Positions 1-6,919 of a stretch of DNA of 8,681 nt are shown one piece after another. Under the pieces are notes generated by a model, which ran no database searches, was not told the DNA's origin, and saw only the letters and a program-made list of their open reading frames with translations. The DNA is from Actinomycetota bacterium (GTDB lineage Bacteria > Cyanobacteriota > Vampirovibrionia > Obscuribacterales > Obscuribacteraceae): contig CAJCIF010000374.1 in the NCBI GenBank assembly GCA_903970355.1, positions 1-8,681 of the forward strand, in the 5' to 3' direction. The first letter of the stretch is position 1. Every line of letters starts with the position of its first letter. The translations under genes and the position numbers were made by a program.

Positions 1-816
1 AATCAGTGAAGCAGAAAGATACGGCATGTTGAAATTTTCAGGCAGTTCGATATTCAACAACATGGCGCTGCCCCGCCCAATGTCCGTATATCCGGAAAAA
101 TCGTAATAGATTTGCAACGCAAACGCCAGAACAGCAAACCATGCATCGACTGGTGCCAAATATTGGGTTGAAACAAAACCTCTTTGCACAAGGACTGCCA
201 AACTATCACCCAATACAACCTTTTTGAACATTCCTTCCAGAATAAGGGCAATACCTCTGTTGAATGATACTGATGAGAATCGCTTCTGGCGCAGAATCTG
301 TGCATCGAAGTCTTCGTATCGCTTAATTGGTCCGGCAATTTGTGATGGGAAAAATGCAGCAAAGAGCGCGAATCGCACCGGATTTTTAATCGGTTGATTG
401 CCACTATAAACATCGCTCAAGTAGTGAATGAATTCAAAAACGAAAAAGGAAATGCCCAATGGCAAGACGATATTCCAATGCGCAATCGATATTCCATGCA
501 AAAGGCTAGCGAAGGACTCACTTAGAAAGTTTGCATATTTGAAAAATGCCAAACTACCAAGATTTAGCAAAATACCAGCAATAAAGAGGGCCCTTCTATA
601 ACCAGGTGGCGCATTACTTTTCGCCACGCCCAGACCAATCAGGTAATTAACTACAGTCAACCCGCCTATCAATAAACCATAGGCAGCAAACCAACTCATG
701 TAGAAGTAGTAGCTTGCGATAAGCAAAATGAGCGGGCGATAACGAACGCCGCAAGCCCAGTACAAAGCGACTACCAGCGGTAGAAACAGCAGATATTGAA
801 AGCTGTTAAAGAGCAT
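1..816 (-). CDS. MBOAT family membrane O-acyltransferase (AlgI/DltB-like), 5' part only
   Basis: The first 272 residues of a polytopic membrane protein read without a stop to the left edge, so the C-terminal part is missing. The family moves acyl groups (acetyl, or alanyl in DltB) across or at the membrane onto extracellular polysaccharides or teichoic acids. Visible family signatures are the hydrophobic N-terminus (MLFNSFQYLLFLPLV), LPLGISFFVFEFIHYLSDVY at residues 118-137, the SQIAGPIKRY block at 158-167, YYDFSGYTDIG at 237-247 and LPENFNMPYL at 258-267. The usual catalytic histidine lies just downstream of that last block and is outside the window, so activity cannot be judged. The start ATG is preceded on the minus strand by a purine-rich GGGTGGG (822-828), a plausible but imperfect ribosome binding site. 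The gene follows the kinase on the same strand after about 121 bases. Acyl group and acceptor cannot be told. Family assignment is firm; membership in an alginate-type export cluster is not shown. Confidence 0.92.
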   Translation of the reverse strand, partial: MLFNSFQYLLFLPLVVALYWACGVRYRPLILLIASYYFYMSWFAAYGLLIGGLTVVNYLIGLGVAKSNAPPGYRRALFIAGILLNLGSLAFFKYANFLSESFASLLHGISIAHWNIVLPLGISFFVFEFIHYLSDVYSGNQPIKNPVRFALFAAFFPSQIAGPIKRYEDFDAQILRQKRFSSVSFNRGIALILEGMFKKVVLGDSLAVLVQRGFVSTQYLAPVDAWFAVLAFALQIYYDFSGYTDIGRGSAMLLNIELPENFNMPYLSASLI

Positions 817-937
817 TATTGCCCACCCAAAAGGTCTACAAGAGCTTGGCAATTGTAGCAAGGCTGGAGAATCCAACCCTTATAACCTTTATAGGAACTG
901 CTATTGGGAAGCGGGCCTTGCTAGACGCGCATTCTTG
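817..937 (-). promoter_or_regulatory. Gap between kinase and MBOAT genes with tandem -10-like elements
   Basis: This gap contains no gene. On the minus strand it carries two adjacent near-identical nonamers, TATAAAGGT (893-885) and TATAAGGGT (884-876). Each begins with a five-of-six match to a -10 hexamer, but I find no convincing -35 hexamer at the right distance. No GC-rich hairpin with a T-run follows the kinase stop codon, so read-through from the kinase into the acyltransferase gene is possible. A separate promoter for the acyltransferase is a weak inference. Confidence 0.25.
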
Positions 938-3169
938 CTAATTATTGTCTTTCGTTTGAGTAGTTCGCCAGATATTTTTTGCAGTTGCTCTGGTTTGAAG
1001 AGCATTCCAATACTCTCCGCGCTTCCAATAAAGATCGGCAAGGTTGAAGAGAACTTTGGCCTGGTTAGATGGATTGAGTTCACTTGTCACAGCAAAAAGA
1101 TCATCGGCATCTTTAAATTCTTGAGTTGCCTTGTCGTAATTCTTTTCGGCGTAGTCCATTCTGGCAAGCGCATTTTTAACGACACCCATATTGTAGGAGG
1201 CCATAAATTGGTAACGTTTTACTTCTCGGAGCAACGAAAAGGCATGTTCACTAGCTTCTAAAAGCATTCGTGCTGTCTGCCGATCATTCGTATGACGAGA
1301 ATAAAACAACCCTGTCGAAGCCAAACTATAAGCAACTGATTCAGGTAGATCATGTTGCATAACGGTCTCCTGCTTCGCTTTGAAGGCTACGGAAACGTTT
1401 AAGAAATCGCTTTCTGCGTCCTTTAAATTATCAACTGCCAATTCAGCCGTGCCACGCATAGCACATAAGCGCACAATGCGTGGATCGAAGTCATATACGC
1501 TCTTTGAACCGGCTGGCATAAGTTCACTGAAATCGTCCTTTCCACTCTGATTCATAATAGCTGTAAGCCCACTGTTAGCGGCACCGACTGCCTCTTCGTA
1601 ACTGCCTCTAAAAAGCGCACATTCAAGCAAATTAGCCCAGATGGAGATAGCATCGTTTGAATTAGCCAAATGCAATTCGTCCAGACGATCGTAAGCATGG
1701 TGGTAGAACTCAGCCGCCTTAACATAATCGTTTCGATACCACTTTTGAAAATCTCCTGCTTCCTTGGCAATCTTGTAGGAATTGTATTTATTTTCAAGAT
1801 GTGTGCCAAATCGCGCATAATTTGCCATGATATTGGCCCCATCCATTCGCCGTCCCTCATTGAGGGCTGATTCTGATGTTTTGAGAGAGTCCGGCAAAAA
1901 GTCCGGTGCTATAAGGGCAATTTGGCGGCGACTGGGGCTTGGATCTGCAGAAATACCATAAGTTGGGGAAAATATTGTGGCCACAAATGCCAGAGCAAGC
2001 ACCACGAATAGTGCCACCGAAACTGCTGCCACTTTCGATTTTCGATAGAGCGTTAGATATGCACTGGCAAGCGAGGAGAAGCCTAATTTCATTCTTGCGG
2101 TGAGCTTAAGACCGCGTATCTGGCGCGTTTCGACAAGATGCAGGTCTTTGCGCAGCTCGTCTACAGTTTGGTAGCGCTTGGCGGGGTCTTTCTCAAGACA
2201 CTTCATCAATATTTGATTCAACCAGTTAGTGAGCCTAATGTCGGCATCCAATCCGCGCAAAGGCGGCGGCATCTCAGAAACTTGCTTGAATAAGGTCATA
2301 ATGACGTTATCGCCTTGCAAAGGCGCATGGCCCATGAGCCCTTCGTACATAAGGCAGCCCATTGAATAAATGTCCGATCGCACATCTAAGTTTTTGCCGC
2401 TAGCCTGCTCGGGGCTCATGTAGAGCGGGCTGCCGAAAACTTCACCGGTGGTGGTAAGTTTTTGCGCATCACCCTCTTGTGCGGTAATTTTCGCAATGCC
2501 GAAATCAACCAATTTAACGAAGTCCGGCGCACCATCATGAACAACAAGCATGATATTGCTTGGCTTCAAGTCTCTGTGAATAATTCCTAGCTTGTGAGCG
2601 GTAGCCAGGGCATCACAGGCTTGAATATATATGTGTAAGGCTCTCTTAGGTTCGAGTTTTCCTACTTCCTTGATGAGAGCCGAAAGTGGTTCACCGTCCA
2701 GGTAATCCATAACCAGGTATGGTTGTTCACCGGCAACCCCCATATCGTAAATGGTAATTGCATTGGGGTGATCAAGACGGCTTGCCGCTTTGGCTTCTTG
2801 TTGAAAGCGGCGCAAGCTGGTGGCATCGTTTAAAAGCTTGCCGTGCATGAGTTTGATGGCAACAATCTTGCCCGTAAGCAGATGCTTCGCCTTATAGACG
2901 GTGCTCATGCCACCGGCTCCCAGGAAAGCGCCTATTTCATACTTACTACCTAAAACTGAACCAACAGCTTCTTCGGGATTATCAGACTCAATTCCAGGAA
3001 TTGCTTCACTTTTGGATATGGGCGCTTGTGTCGAAAACTGTGAAGTAGCGCCGACAGATACGAGTGTTTTGTCCACAGGTTCTGATGATTTCGATTCGCC
3101 CGACTGAGATGACACAGCCGGACCCAAATCTGAACCTGAATTACGCTCATCGCCTTCGCTGCTGTTCAA
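938..3169 (-). CDS. Transmembrane Hanks-type serine/threonine protein kinase with C-terminal TPR-like extracytoplasmic region
   Basis: This is a 743-residue receptor-like kinase, numbered from the TTG at 3169. An acidic, Ser-rich, probably disordered N-terminus (about 1-75) precedes a complete kinase domain (about 78-345): glycine loop GAGGMSTVY (84-92), ATP-binding Lys106 (VAIK), helix-C Glu125, catalytic loop HRDLKPSN (198-205), DFG (222-224), an activation loop with three consecutive Thr (239-241), and SPE (252-254) in place of APE. All catalytic residues are present. A basic juxtamembrane stretch leads to one transmembrane helix (about 380-400). The remaining 340 residues are helical and include TPR-like pairs around 474-538 and 653-733, such as LFNLADLYWKRGEYWNAL. 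With the kinase domain in the cytoplasm, this repeat region lies outside the membrane and may act as sensor or scaffold. The frame stays open to another TTG at 3235, but 3169 has GGAAG eight bases upstream and leaves room for a promoter. Substrates and ligand are unknown. It is divergent from the plus-strand membrane/secreted gene run. Confidence 0.95.
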   Translation of the reverse strand: MNSSEGDERNSGSDLGPAVSSQSGESKSSEPVDKTLVSVGATSQFSTQAPISKSEAIPGIESDNPEEAVGSVLGSKYEIGAFLGAGGMSTVYKAKHLLTGKIVAIKLMHGKLLNDATSLRRFQQEAKAASRLDHPNAITIYDMGVAGEQPYLVMDYLDGEPLSALIKEVGKLEPKRALHIYIQACDALATAHKLGIIHRDLKPSNIMLVVHDGAPDFVKLVDFGIAKITAQEGDAQKLTTTGEVFGSPLYMSPEQASGKNLDVRSDIYSMGCLMYEGLMGHAPLQGDNVIMTLFKQVSEMPPPLRGLDADIRLTNWLNQILMKCLEKDPAKRYQTVDELRKDLHLVETRQIRGLKLTARMKLGFSSLASAYLTLYRKSKVAAVSVALFVVLALAFVATIFSPTYGISADPSPSRRQIALIAPDFLPDSLKTSESALNEGRRMDGANIMANYARFGTHLENKYNSYKIAKEAGDFQKWYRNDYVKAAEFYHHAYDRLDELHLANSNDAISIWANLLECALFRGSYEEAVGAANSGLTAIMNQSGKDDFSELMPAGSKSVYDFDPRIVRLCAMRGTAELAVDNLKDAESDFLNVSVAFKAKQETVMQHDLPESVAYSLASTGLFYSRHTNDRQTARMLLEASEHAFSLLREVKRYQFMASYNMGVVKNALARMDYAEKNYDKATQEFKDADDLFAVTSELNPSNQAKVLFNLADLYWKRGEYWNALQTRATAKNIWRTTQTKDNN

Positions 3170-3297
3170 ACTAGTATCTTCCAGCGGCTGTCTCGCAGTG
3201 GCATGTAAAATGAAGTGGCCCCGAAATAACCCCAAATGTGTGGTCTCAATTGATATACCTTCTTGGAAGCAGTTTTAAAAGTCACCTGGTCCGGTTT
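3170..3297. promoter_or_regulatory. Divergent control region between kinase and secreted-protein genes
   Basis: Two genes transcribed away from each other begin here, so promoters for both should lie in or near this stretch. With the most upstream possible starts (TTG 3235 minus, GTG 3238 plus) there would be only two bases between them, which is implausible; at least one start must lie further inside. A TTGATA at 3250-3255 on the plus strand resembles a -35 box, but the -10 region near 3273-3279 (TTTTAAA) is poor. On the minus strand a TTGAGA covers the complement of about 3244-3249, again without a good -10 box. I call the region by gene arrangement, not by a recognised promoter. Confidence 0.3.
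3178..3182 (-). promoter_or_regulatory. Ribosome binding site deciding the kinase start
   Basis: On the minus strand GGAAG occurs eight bases before a TTG at 3169-3167. This is the best Shine-Dalgarno-like signal for this frame; the more upstream TTG at 3235 has no such motif at proper spacing. No in-frame ATG exists before the one inside the kinase glycine loop, so a TTG or GTG start is required. Confidence 0.55.
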
Positions 3298-4059
3298 TTG
3301 GCAGCTTTATGTGCCGTCTTACTTATTTTTTTGGGATTTGCCCGTGTCAGTGCAGCCAAGGCAGCGCCGCCTCCTTCTTCGCTAGCTGGCTGGACTATCA
3401 CGCAGTCAAGCAATTTCATCGGCTTTATAGCCTGTGATATGACGTCTGACTCGTTCCGGATGAAGTTTGACAAACTCGGTATTACGCTCGTTTCTAAAGC
3501 GCCTGCCTGGATTGGCTATGTTTACAACGACCAGAGCCATAAATACTGCGAGATGACGATGGAGCAATGGACGAAGCGTTTCACCTTAGGTCGAACAGGC
3601 AGTTTGAAAGGACCAAAGGGTGAGCTATTGCTGGTTGCTAGAAAAACGGGAAAAACTACAACCATTTTAGGACTGAAGGCAAACGAGTGGAAAGTCTACA
3701 GAAAACCGGTCACTCCTGGCGGAAAAGAAGAACTGAAGATGGATGTCTGGATCAGCCCGGAAATAGGCGCACCAAAGCAAATTGAGGAAGTTTTCAGCGG
3801 TTTTTTGCGATTTCCACTGCAGAAAGGCGTGGTACTAAAAGCCTCACACGACAACTATGGCCGGATGGTGCCAGATCTCGAGACTCTCGAAGTGAAAAAA
3901 ACAGCGTTTCAACCCGCCATCTTCGAGCCCAGAAAGGGCTACACGAAGGTGAAGGATGAAATGCAGCTCATCATGGATGAATCTACCGATGACATGATCG
4001 GTGGGGCGCTCGACACTACACCGACAAAAACAACTGTAACGCATCCAGTGAAGCCCTGA
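3238..4059 (+). CDS. Secreted or periplasmic protein of unknown function
   Basis: The product is up to 273 residues, read from GTG at 3238. A basic N-region (Lys14, His16, Arg19) and hydrophobic core (about 20-35) look like a Sec signal peptide, with likely cleavage near VSA or AKA (39-42). There is no lipobox cysteine. The mature part is mixed beta-rich sequence with two cysteines (66 and 104) that could form a disulfide, many aromatic residues (WIGYVYNDQS at 91-100) and a Thr-rich tail after about 258. The layout of strands and the near-terminal GYTKVKDEMQLIM motif loosely recall small periplasmic beta-sheet proteins of the DUF4412/LolA-like type, but I do not recognise the family with certainty. 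No Shine-Dalgarno motif precedes GTG 3238; a TTG at 3298 would remove the positive N-region, so I keep the longer form. The stop is six bases before the next gene, suggesting cotranscription with the membrane glycosyltransferase candidate, perhaps as partner. Confidence 0.75.
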   Translation: MWSQLIYLLGSSFKSHLVRFLAALCAVLLIFLGFARVSAAKAAPPPSSLAGWTITQSSNFIGFIACDMTSDSFRMKFDKLGITLVSKAPAWIGYVYNDQSHKYCEMTMEQWTKRFTLGRTGSLKGPKGELLLVARKTGKTTTILGLKANEWKVYRKPVTPGGKEELKMDVWISPEIGAPKQIEEVFSGFLRFPLQKGVVLKASHDNYGRMVPDLETLEVKKTAFQPAIFEPRKGYTKVKDEMQLIMDESTDDMIGGALDTTPTKTTVTHPVKP

Positions 4060-4065
4060 GTTGGG

Positions 4066-6312
4066 ATGTCTGCTGCATTCAATTGGCGATTCTTCTTTCT
4101 AAGCGCAACCGTACTGCTTTTGGTTTCGCTTGTTGGTTACCACAATGTTCTTTTCAATTTCTTTTGTGGTGACGATTTCGTTCACCTATCTTGGCTGCAT
4201 AGAGCTCAATCACAGCCCGATCTTCTCTGGCAAAACTTCCATAGTAATTGGCTTGAAGTTCCCACTACGAAGTTCTACCGTCCGCTCATTTCCGTTTTCA
4301 TGTTCACTGATTACGCGCTTTGGAAAACAAACGGTCTCGGTTTTCACTTAACCAACCTCGCTTTCCATTTTCTGAGCAGTTTGTTTCTCTGCTTGACGTT
4401 AATTGAAATTGCAAGCCTGGCTTCTTTAAAGAACGACGCAACTTTTGATAGTAAGGTCTGGGCCTTAGGAGCAGCAGTGCTATTTGCGCTTTTCCCTCTG
4501 CATCCGGAGGCAGTTTCATGGATAACAGGTCGAGTAGATTCCGTCGTAACAGCATTCTGTCTTGCCAGCACGTGGTGTTACTTGCGGTGGCGCGATACAA
4601 ACAGTATCTTATATCTCATTTTCTCGCTGCTTACTTTCTCTTGTGGATTAGCTTCAAAGGAAATGGCAGTCACCATTCCCGTTCTGGTTCTTTTCATAGA
4701 CTTGCTTTTTAAAAAACGCTCTTTTGCTTCAGCAACATTCTGGCTGGTACTTGTTGCCTACTTCATTCTTAGAAAATTCGCGCTTGGCACTTTCATTGGT
4801 GGATACGACAACTCGCTCTTAGCAGAAGGTAATCCTTTTTCATTCGTCTTGCCCTTTATTCGCTCAATGGGCGAGCTAATTGTGCCGATTAACAAAGATC
4901 TATTCGTTCAAGGTCGTGTTGTAGCTCTATTCTGGTCTCTGCTTACCGTATTTTTGTTCTTAAGCACTCTGCGCAGCATCTCCAATCAGCATGTGCGTTT
5001 GGCCGCTTTCTTTTTGCTGGGCTGGTTTTTTCTTGCGCTTGCACCGGTGTACAAGCTCTTCAACATCGCCTCAGATTTAGAAACCAGTCGTCTTGCTTAC
5101 CTCGCTTCAGCACCCTATTGCGCTCTTCTTTTCCTGGGAATATCTCAGCGCTGGCAGAAAAAAATCGACCGCATTCGTTATCTGTTTGCAGCAGTGACGC
5201 TTTTATTTGCCGGCTGTTTGCTGATCGGAAACAATCGCAGCTGGCAGGTCTCAGGTGAACAAACCAGTGCCATGTTGAAATCGTTCGATGCATTATCGCG
5301 GCAAGAGAATGTCGATGCGCCCACATACATAGCCGGCATGCCGGACAACTATCATGGAGCCTACATGTGCCGCAATGCTATTGAAGGAATGACGCAATTT
5401 CCTCAAATCTACCGGGACATGCCGCATTGCTTTCGGCTCGACAATTTCGATCCAGTTTTTCCTTTTGGATTTGCCAAAGACACCATCCAATCTGACCCGC
5501 ACTCAAGAATATTGCGCTGGCAATTTAACGAAAAGAAATTGGTGCCGATATCATTGAAAGGCGATCGTTACTTTCAAGAGACATGGAGTGGAAGCCAGTT
5601 ACAATCGATTATCGAAAATCCGCTTCTCGATAAATTTCCAGTCTACAATTGGGTTTTCAAACTGCAAATTCCCTGCTGGCAAAGCGAGTTGATTTCATTC
5701 ACGCTGTCCCCGTTAAATGAATTGGATCCAAACAAAATCACTCTTTATTACGCAAATTCGCTCATCGAAGTTTTCGAACCACGCCACAGACTGCCACCAT
5801 TTATCCAGGCAAACGAAAGCGGAACGACAGTGTCATTTTGCTTACGTGGGGAAACAGATTGGGCTCTGGGTGATGGGCAAACGCACTTCAGGCTGAAACT
5901 TCCTAAGGATGCAGAAGCAACCATTAAAAAAATAGCGATCCGCAATCCATCTGAATTAATGCCGATCGCCCACATTCATCCTGCCTCCAATCAAAATGTA
6001 AACGGCTATCTAGAGCTCAACCCGAAGTTCAATCGCGTCGAAATCTTTTCTGATATCAGTCAAATGGAACATGCGAAATCCGTCGATTTAGAAATAAGCA
6101 AACCCAACCGATTCTTCCAAGTTCATAATGACCCCGAACGTTCAGAAGACGTTGGACAAACGCGCACAGGCAGTTCAGACGCTAAGATTACGTTACGATT
6201 AGAAGACTTTCCCCAGGATGGCATATACCATGTTCGATTACGTGCCACAGATCGCACTGGGCAACCCATTGGTTTTGCCGGCGACAATATCGTCCTGACC
6301 GTGCACCACTAG
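4066..6312 (+). CDS. Polytopic GT-C fold glycosyltransferase-like protein (TMTC/PMT-like) with large C-terminal domain
   Basis: This 748-residue protein has about ten or eleven hydrophobic helices in residues 10-390, then a mostly soluble region of about 360 residues. The N-terminal half matches the GT-C pattern of lipid-linked-sugar glycosyltransferases. An Asp pair sits in the first outer loop (FCGDDFVH, 33-40), the usual place of the catalytic or metal-binding acid. Then come FYRPL (70-74), FHLTNLAFHF (93-102), LFPLHPEAVSWITGRVD (142-158) and CGLASKEMAVTIPVLV (193-208), which resemble the TMTC and bacterial TPR-linked relatives. Those proteins usually carry C-terminal TPRs. Here the tail instead looks beta-rich (for example YHVRLRATDR at 721-730, VEIFSDIS at 658-665) and lies presumably on the periplasmic side. 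The likely role is transfer of a sugar from a polyprenyl-phosphate donor to an envelope protein, lipid or polymer; donor and acceptor are unknown. The ATG follows the previous stop by six bases and has only GGG directly before it, so translation is probably coupled. Confidence 0.85.
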   Translation: MSAAFNWRFFFLSATVLLLVSLVGYHNVLFNFFCGDDFVHLSWLHRAQSQPDLLWQNFHSNWLEVPTTKFYRPLISVFMFTDYALWKTNGLGFHLTNLAFHFLSSLFLCLTLIEIASLASLKNDATFDSKVWALGAAVLFALFPLHPEAVSWITGRVDSVVTAFCLASTWCYLRWRDTNSILYLIFSLLTFSCGLASKEMAVTIPVLVLFIDLLFKKRSFASATFWLVLVAYFILRKFALGTFIGGYDNSLLAEGNPFSFVLPFIRSMGELIVPINKDLFVQGRVVALFWSLLTVFLFLSTLRSISNQHVRLAAFFLLGWFFLALAPVYKLFNIASDLETSRLAYLASAPYCALLFLGISQRWQKKIDRIRYLFAAVTLLFAGCLLIGNNRSWQVSGEQTSAMLKSFDALSRQENVDAPTYIAGMPDNYHGAYMCRNAIEGMTQFPQIYRDMPHCFRLDNFDPVFPFGFAKDTIQSDPHSRILRWQFNEKKLVPISLKGDRYFQETWSGSQLQSIIENPLLDKFPVYNWVFKLQIPCWQSELISFTLSPLNELDPNKITLYYANSLIEVFEPRHRLPPFIQANESGTTVSFCLRGETDWALGDGQTHFRLKLPKDAEATIKKIAIRNPSELMPIAHIHPASNQNVNGYLELNPKFNRVEIFSDISQMEHAKSVDLEISKPNRFFQVHNDPERSEDVGQTRTGSSDAKITLRLEDFPQDGIYHVRLRATDRTGQPIGFAGDNIVLTVHH

Positions 6313-6320
6313 CGAAAACC

Positions 6321-6563
6321 ATGCAAGAAAATCAGCAACAAGCAAAGTACACAATGGGGCAGAAAGTCGAAATAGTCGGCTTGGTTGTCGTGGTTGGTTC
6401 TGTTTTGTTGATTTACCTGTCAATTATCGGTTTCCTTTACTGGGGAGCAAGAAAAGTCCCTGCCACTCCAGAGCAAGTGCCAGCCCAATTCAAAGGCGTT
6501 GACAAACCAGAAGTGCTGCGTTTAAACGAAAAGCCGACAAGTTCTGAACATGCACGACATTGA
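6321..6563 (+). CDS. Small single-pass membrane protein of unknown function
   Basis: The product is 80 residues: a short polar N-terminus rich in Gln, one strong transmembrane helix (about 18-41, VEIVGLVVVVGSVLLIYLSI onward), then a basic residue pair and a Pro/charged tail (KVPATPEQVPAQFKGVDKPE at 45-64). It starts eight bases after the glycosyltransferase-like gene on the same strand, supporting a three-gene run. The upstream sequence has no strong ribosome binding site; a second Met at residue 12 (6354) is another possible start. I recognise no family. The size and shape resemble accessory subunits of membrane complexes, but no specific partner can be named. It may be a real gene by position and by its clean membrane-helix-plus-tail design, though its shortness leaves doubt. 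Confidence 0.65.
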   Translation: MQENQQQAKYTMGQKVEIVGLVVVVGSVLLIYLSIIGFLYWGARKVPATPEQVPAQFKGVDKPEVLRLNEKPTSSEHARH

Positions 6564-6580
6564 TCGCTATTTAGCAATCA
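6561..6580. terminator. Hairpin spanning both convergent stop codons, possible weak bidirectional terminator
   Basis: TGATCGCT (6561-6568), a four-base loop, and AGCAATCA (6573-6580) pair in seven of eight positions. In the minus-strand transcript the odd position becomes a G-U pair, so the stem is complete there. The first three bases are the stop codon of the plus-strand small gene and the last three are the stop codon of the minus-strand cupredoxin gene. The stem is short and AT-rich and no long T-run follows on either side, so intrinsic termination would be weak. Confidence 0.3.
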
Positions 6581-6919
6581 TTTAGTGACAATCAATTTTC
6601 CGGTCATCCCTTCGTGCCCGCTCCCGCAAAACACATCGCAAATGAAGTCGTAGGTCCCTGGTTGATCGGGCGTAAAGCGAATTTCAGCGGGCTGCCCCGG
6701 ATTGATATCTGTTCTTAAATGCAAACCAGGGATGCTTACTCCATGTTTTCGGTCTGCAGTTTGAAACTGCAAAACTACAGGCACCCCAGCTTTCACAGTA
6801 ATTTCTGCTGGAATAAATTCATATTTTTTTGCCGTAACAGAAATAACGTTATCCGCTTTTACAGCAATCGCGTTTATTGAAAGCGCCAGAGCTAATATCC
6901 ACTTGTGAATTTTCATCAT
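6578..6919 (-). CDS. Exported cupredoxin with CuA-type copper site (cytochrome c oxidase subunit II-like)
   Basis: The product is 113 residues with a signal peptide (MMKIHKWILALALSINAIAVKA, cleavage probably after residue 22 before Asp23) and one cupredoxin beta-barrel. The C-terminal CDVFCGSGHEGM (94-105) gives Cys94, Cys98, His102 and Met105, the C-x3-C-x3-H-x2-M spacing of the binuclear CuA site of cytochrome c oxidase subunit II and nitrous oxide reductase. An upstream His59 (KHGVSIP) supplies the remaining ligand. The acidic residue usual two places after the first Cys is Val96; it binds through its backbone carbonyl in known CuA sites, so the site can still form. Unlike oxidase subunit II it lacks transmembrane helices and is a free periplasmic protein, suited to electron transfer or copper handling. 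Its ATG overlaps the phosphoesterase stop (ATGATG, where the inner TGA is the stop), so the two are translationally coupled; GGGG lies about five bases upstream. A second ATG three bases on is equally possible. Confidence 0.92.
   Translation of the reverse strand: MMKIHKWILALALSINAIAVKADNVISVTAKKYEFIPAEITVKAGVPVVLQFQTADRKHGVSIPGLHLRTDINPGQPAEIRFTPDQPGTYDFICDVFCGSGHEGMTGKLIVTK

Noticed and set aside
54..413. Open frame of 119 codons on the minus strand
   Set aside because: It is out of frame within the MBOAT gene, whose translation contains the family motifs over the same bases.
935..1261. Open frame of 108 codons on the plus strand
   Set aside because: It lies wholly antisense to the C-terminal part of the kinase, whose TPR-like protein sequence is coherent there, and its own translation shows no domain or ribosome binding site.
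3170..3235. N-terminal extension of the kinase from TTG 3235
   Set aside because: The frame is open, but there is no ribosome binding site and the extension would abut the divergent gene; TTG 3169 with GGAAG is a better start, though not proven.
4304..4600. Antisense open frame of 98 codons
   Set aside because: It is opposite the conserved GT-C membrane region and the product is a basic, low-structure sequence typical of a shadow frame.
6578..6919. Cupredoxin as plastocyanin/azurin-type single-copper protein or as a true oxidase subunit II
   Set aside because: The two cysteines with C-x3-C-x3-H-x2-M spacing fit CuA rather than a type 1 site, and there are no N-terminal membrane helices or nearby oxidase subunit I gene to make it a standard subunit II.
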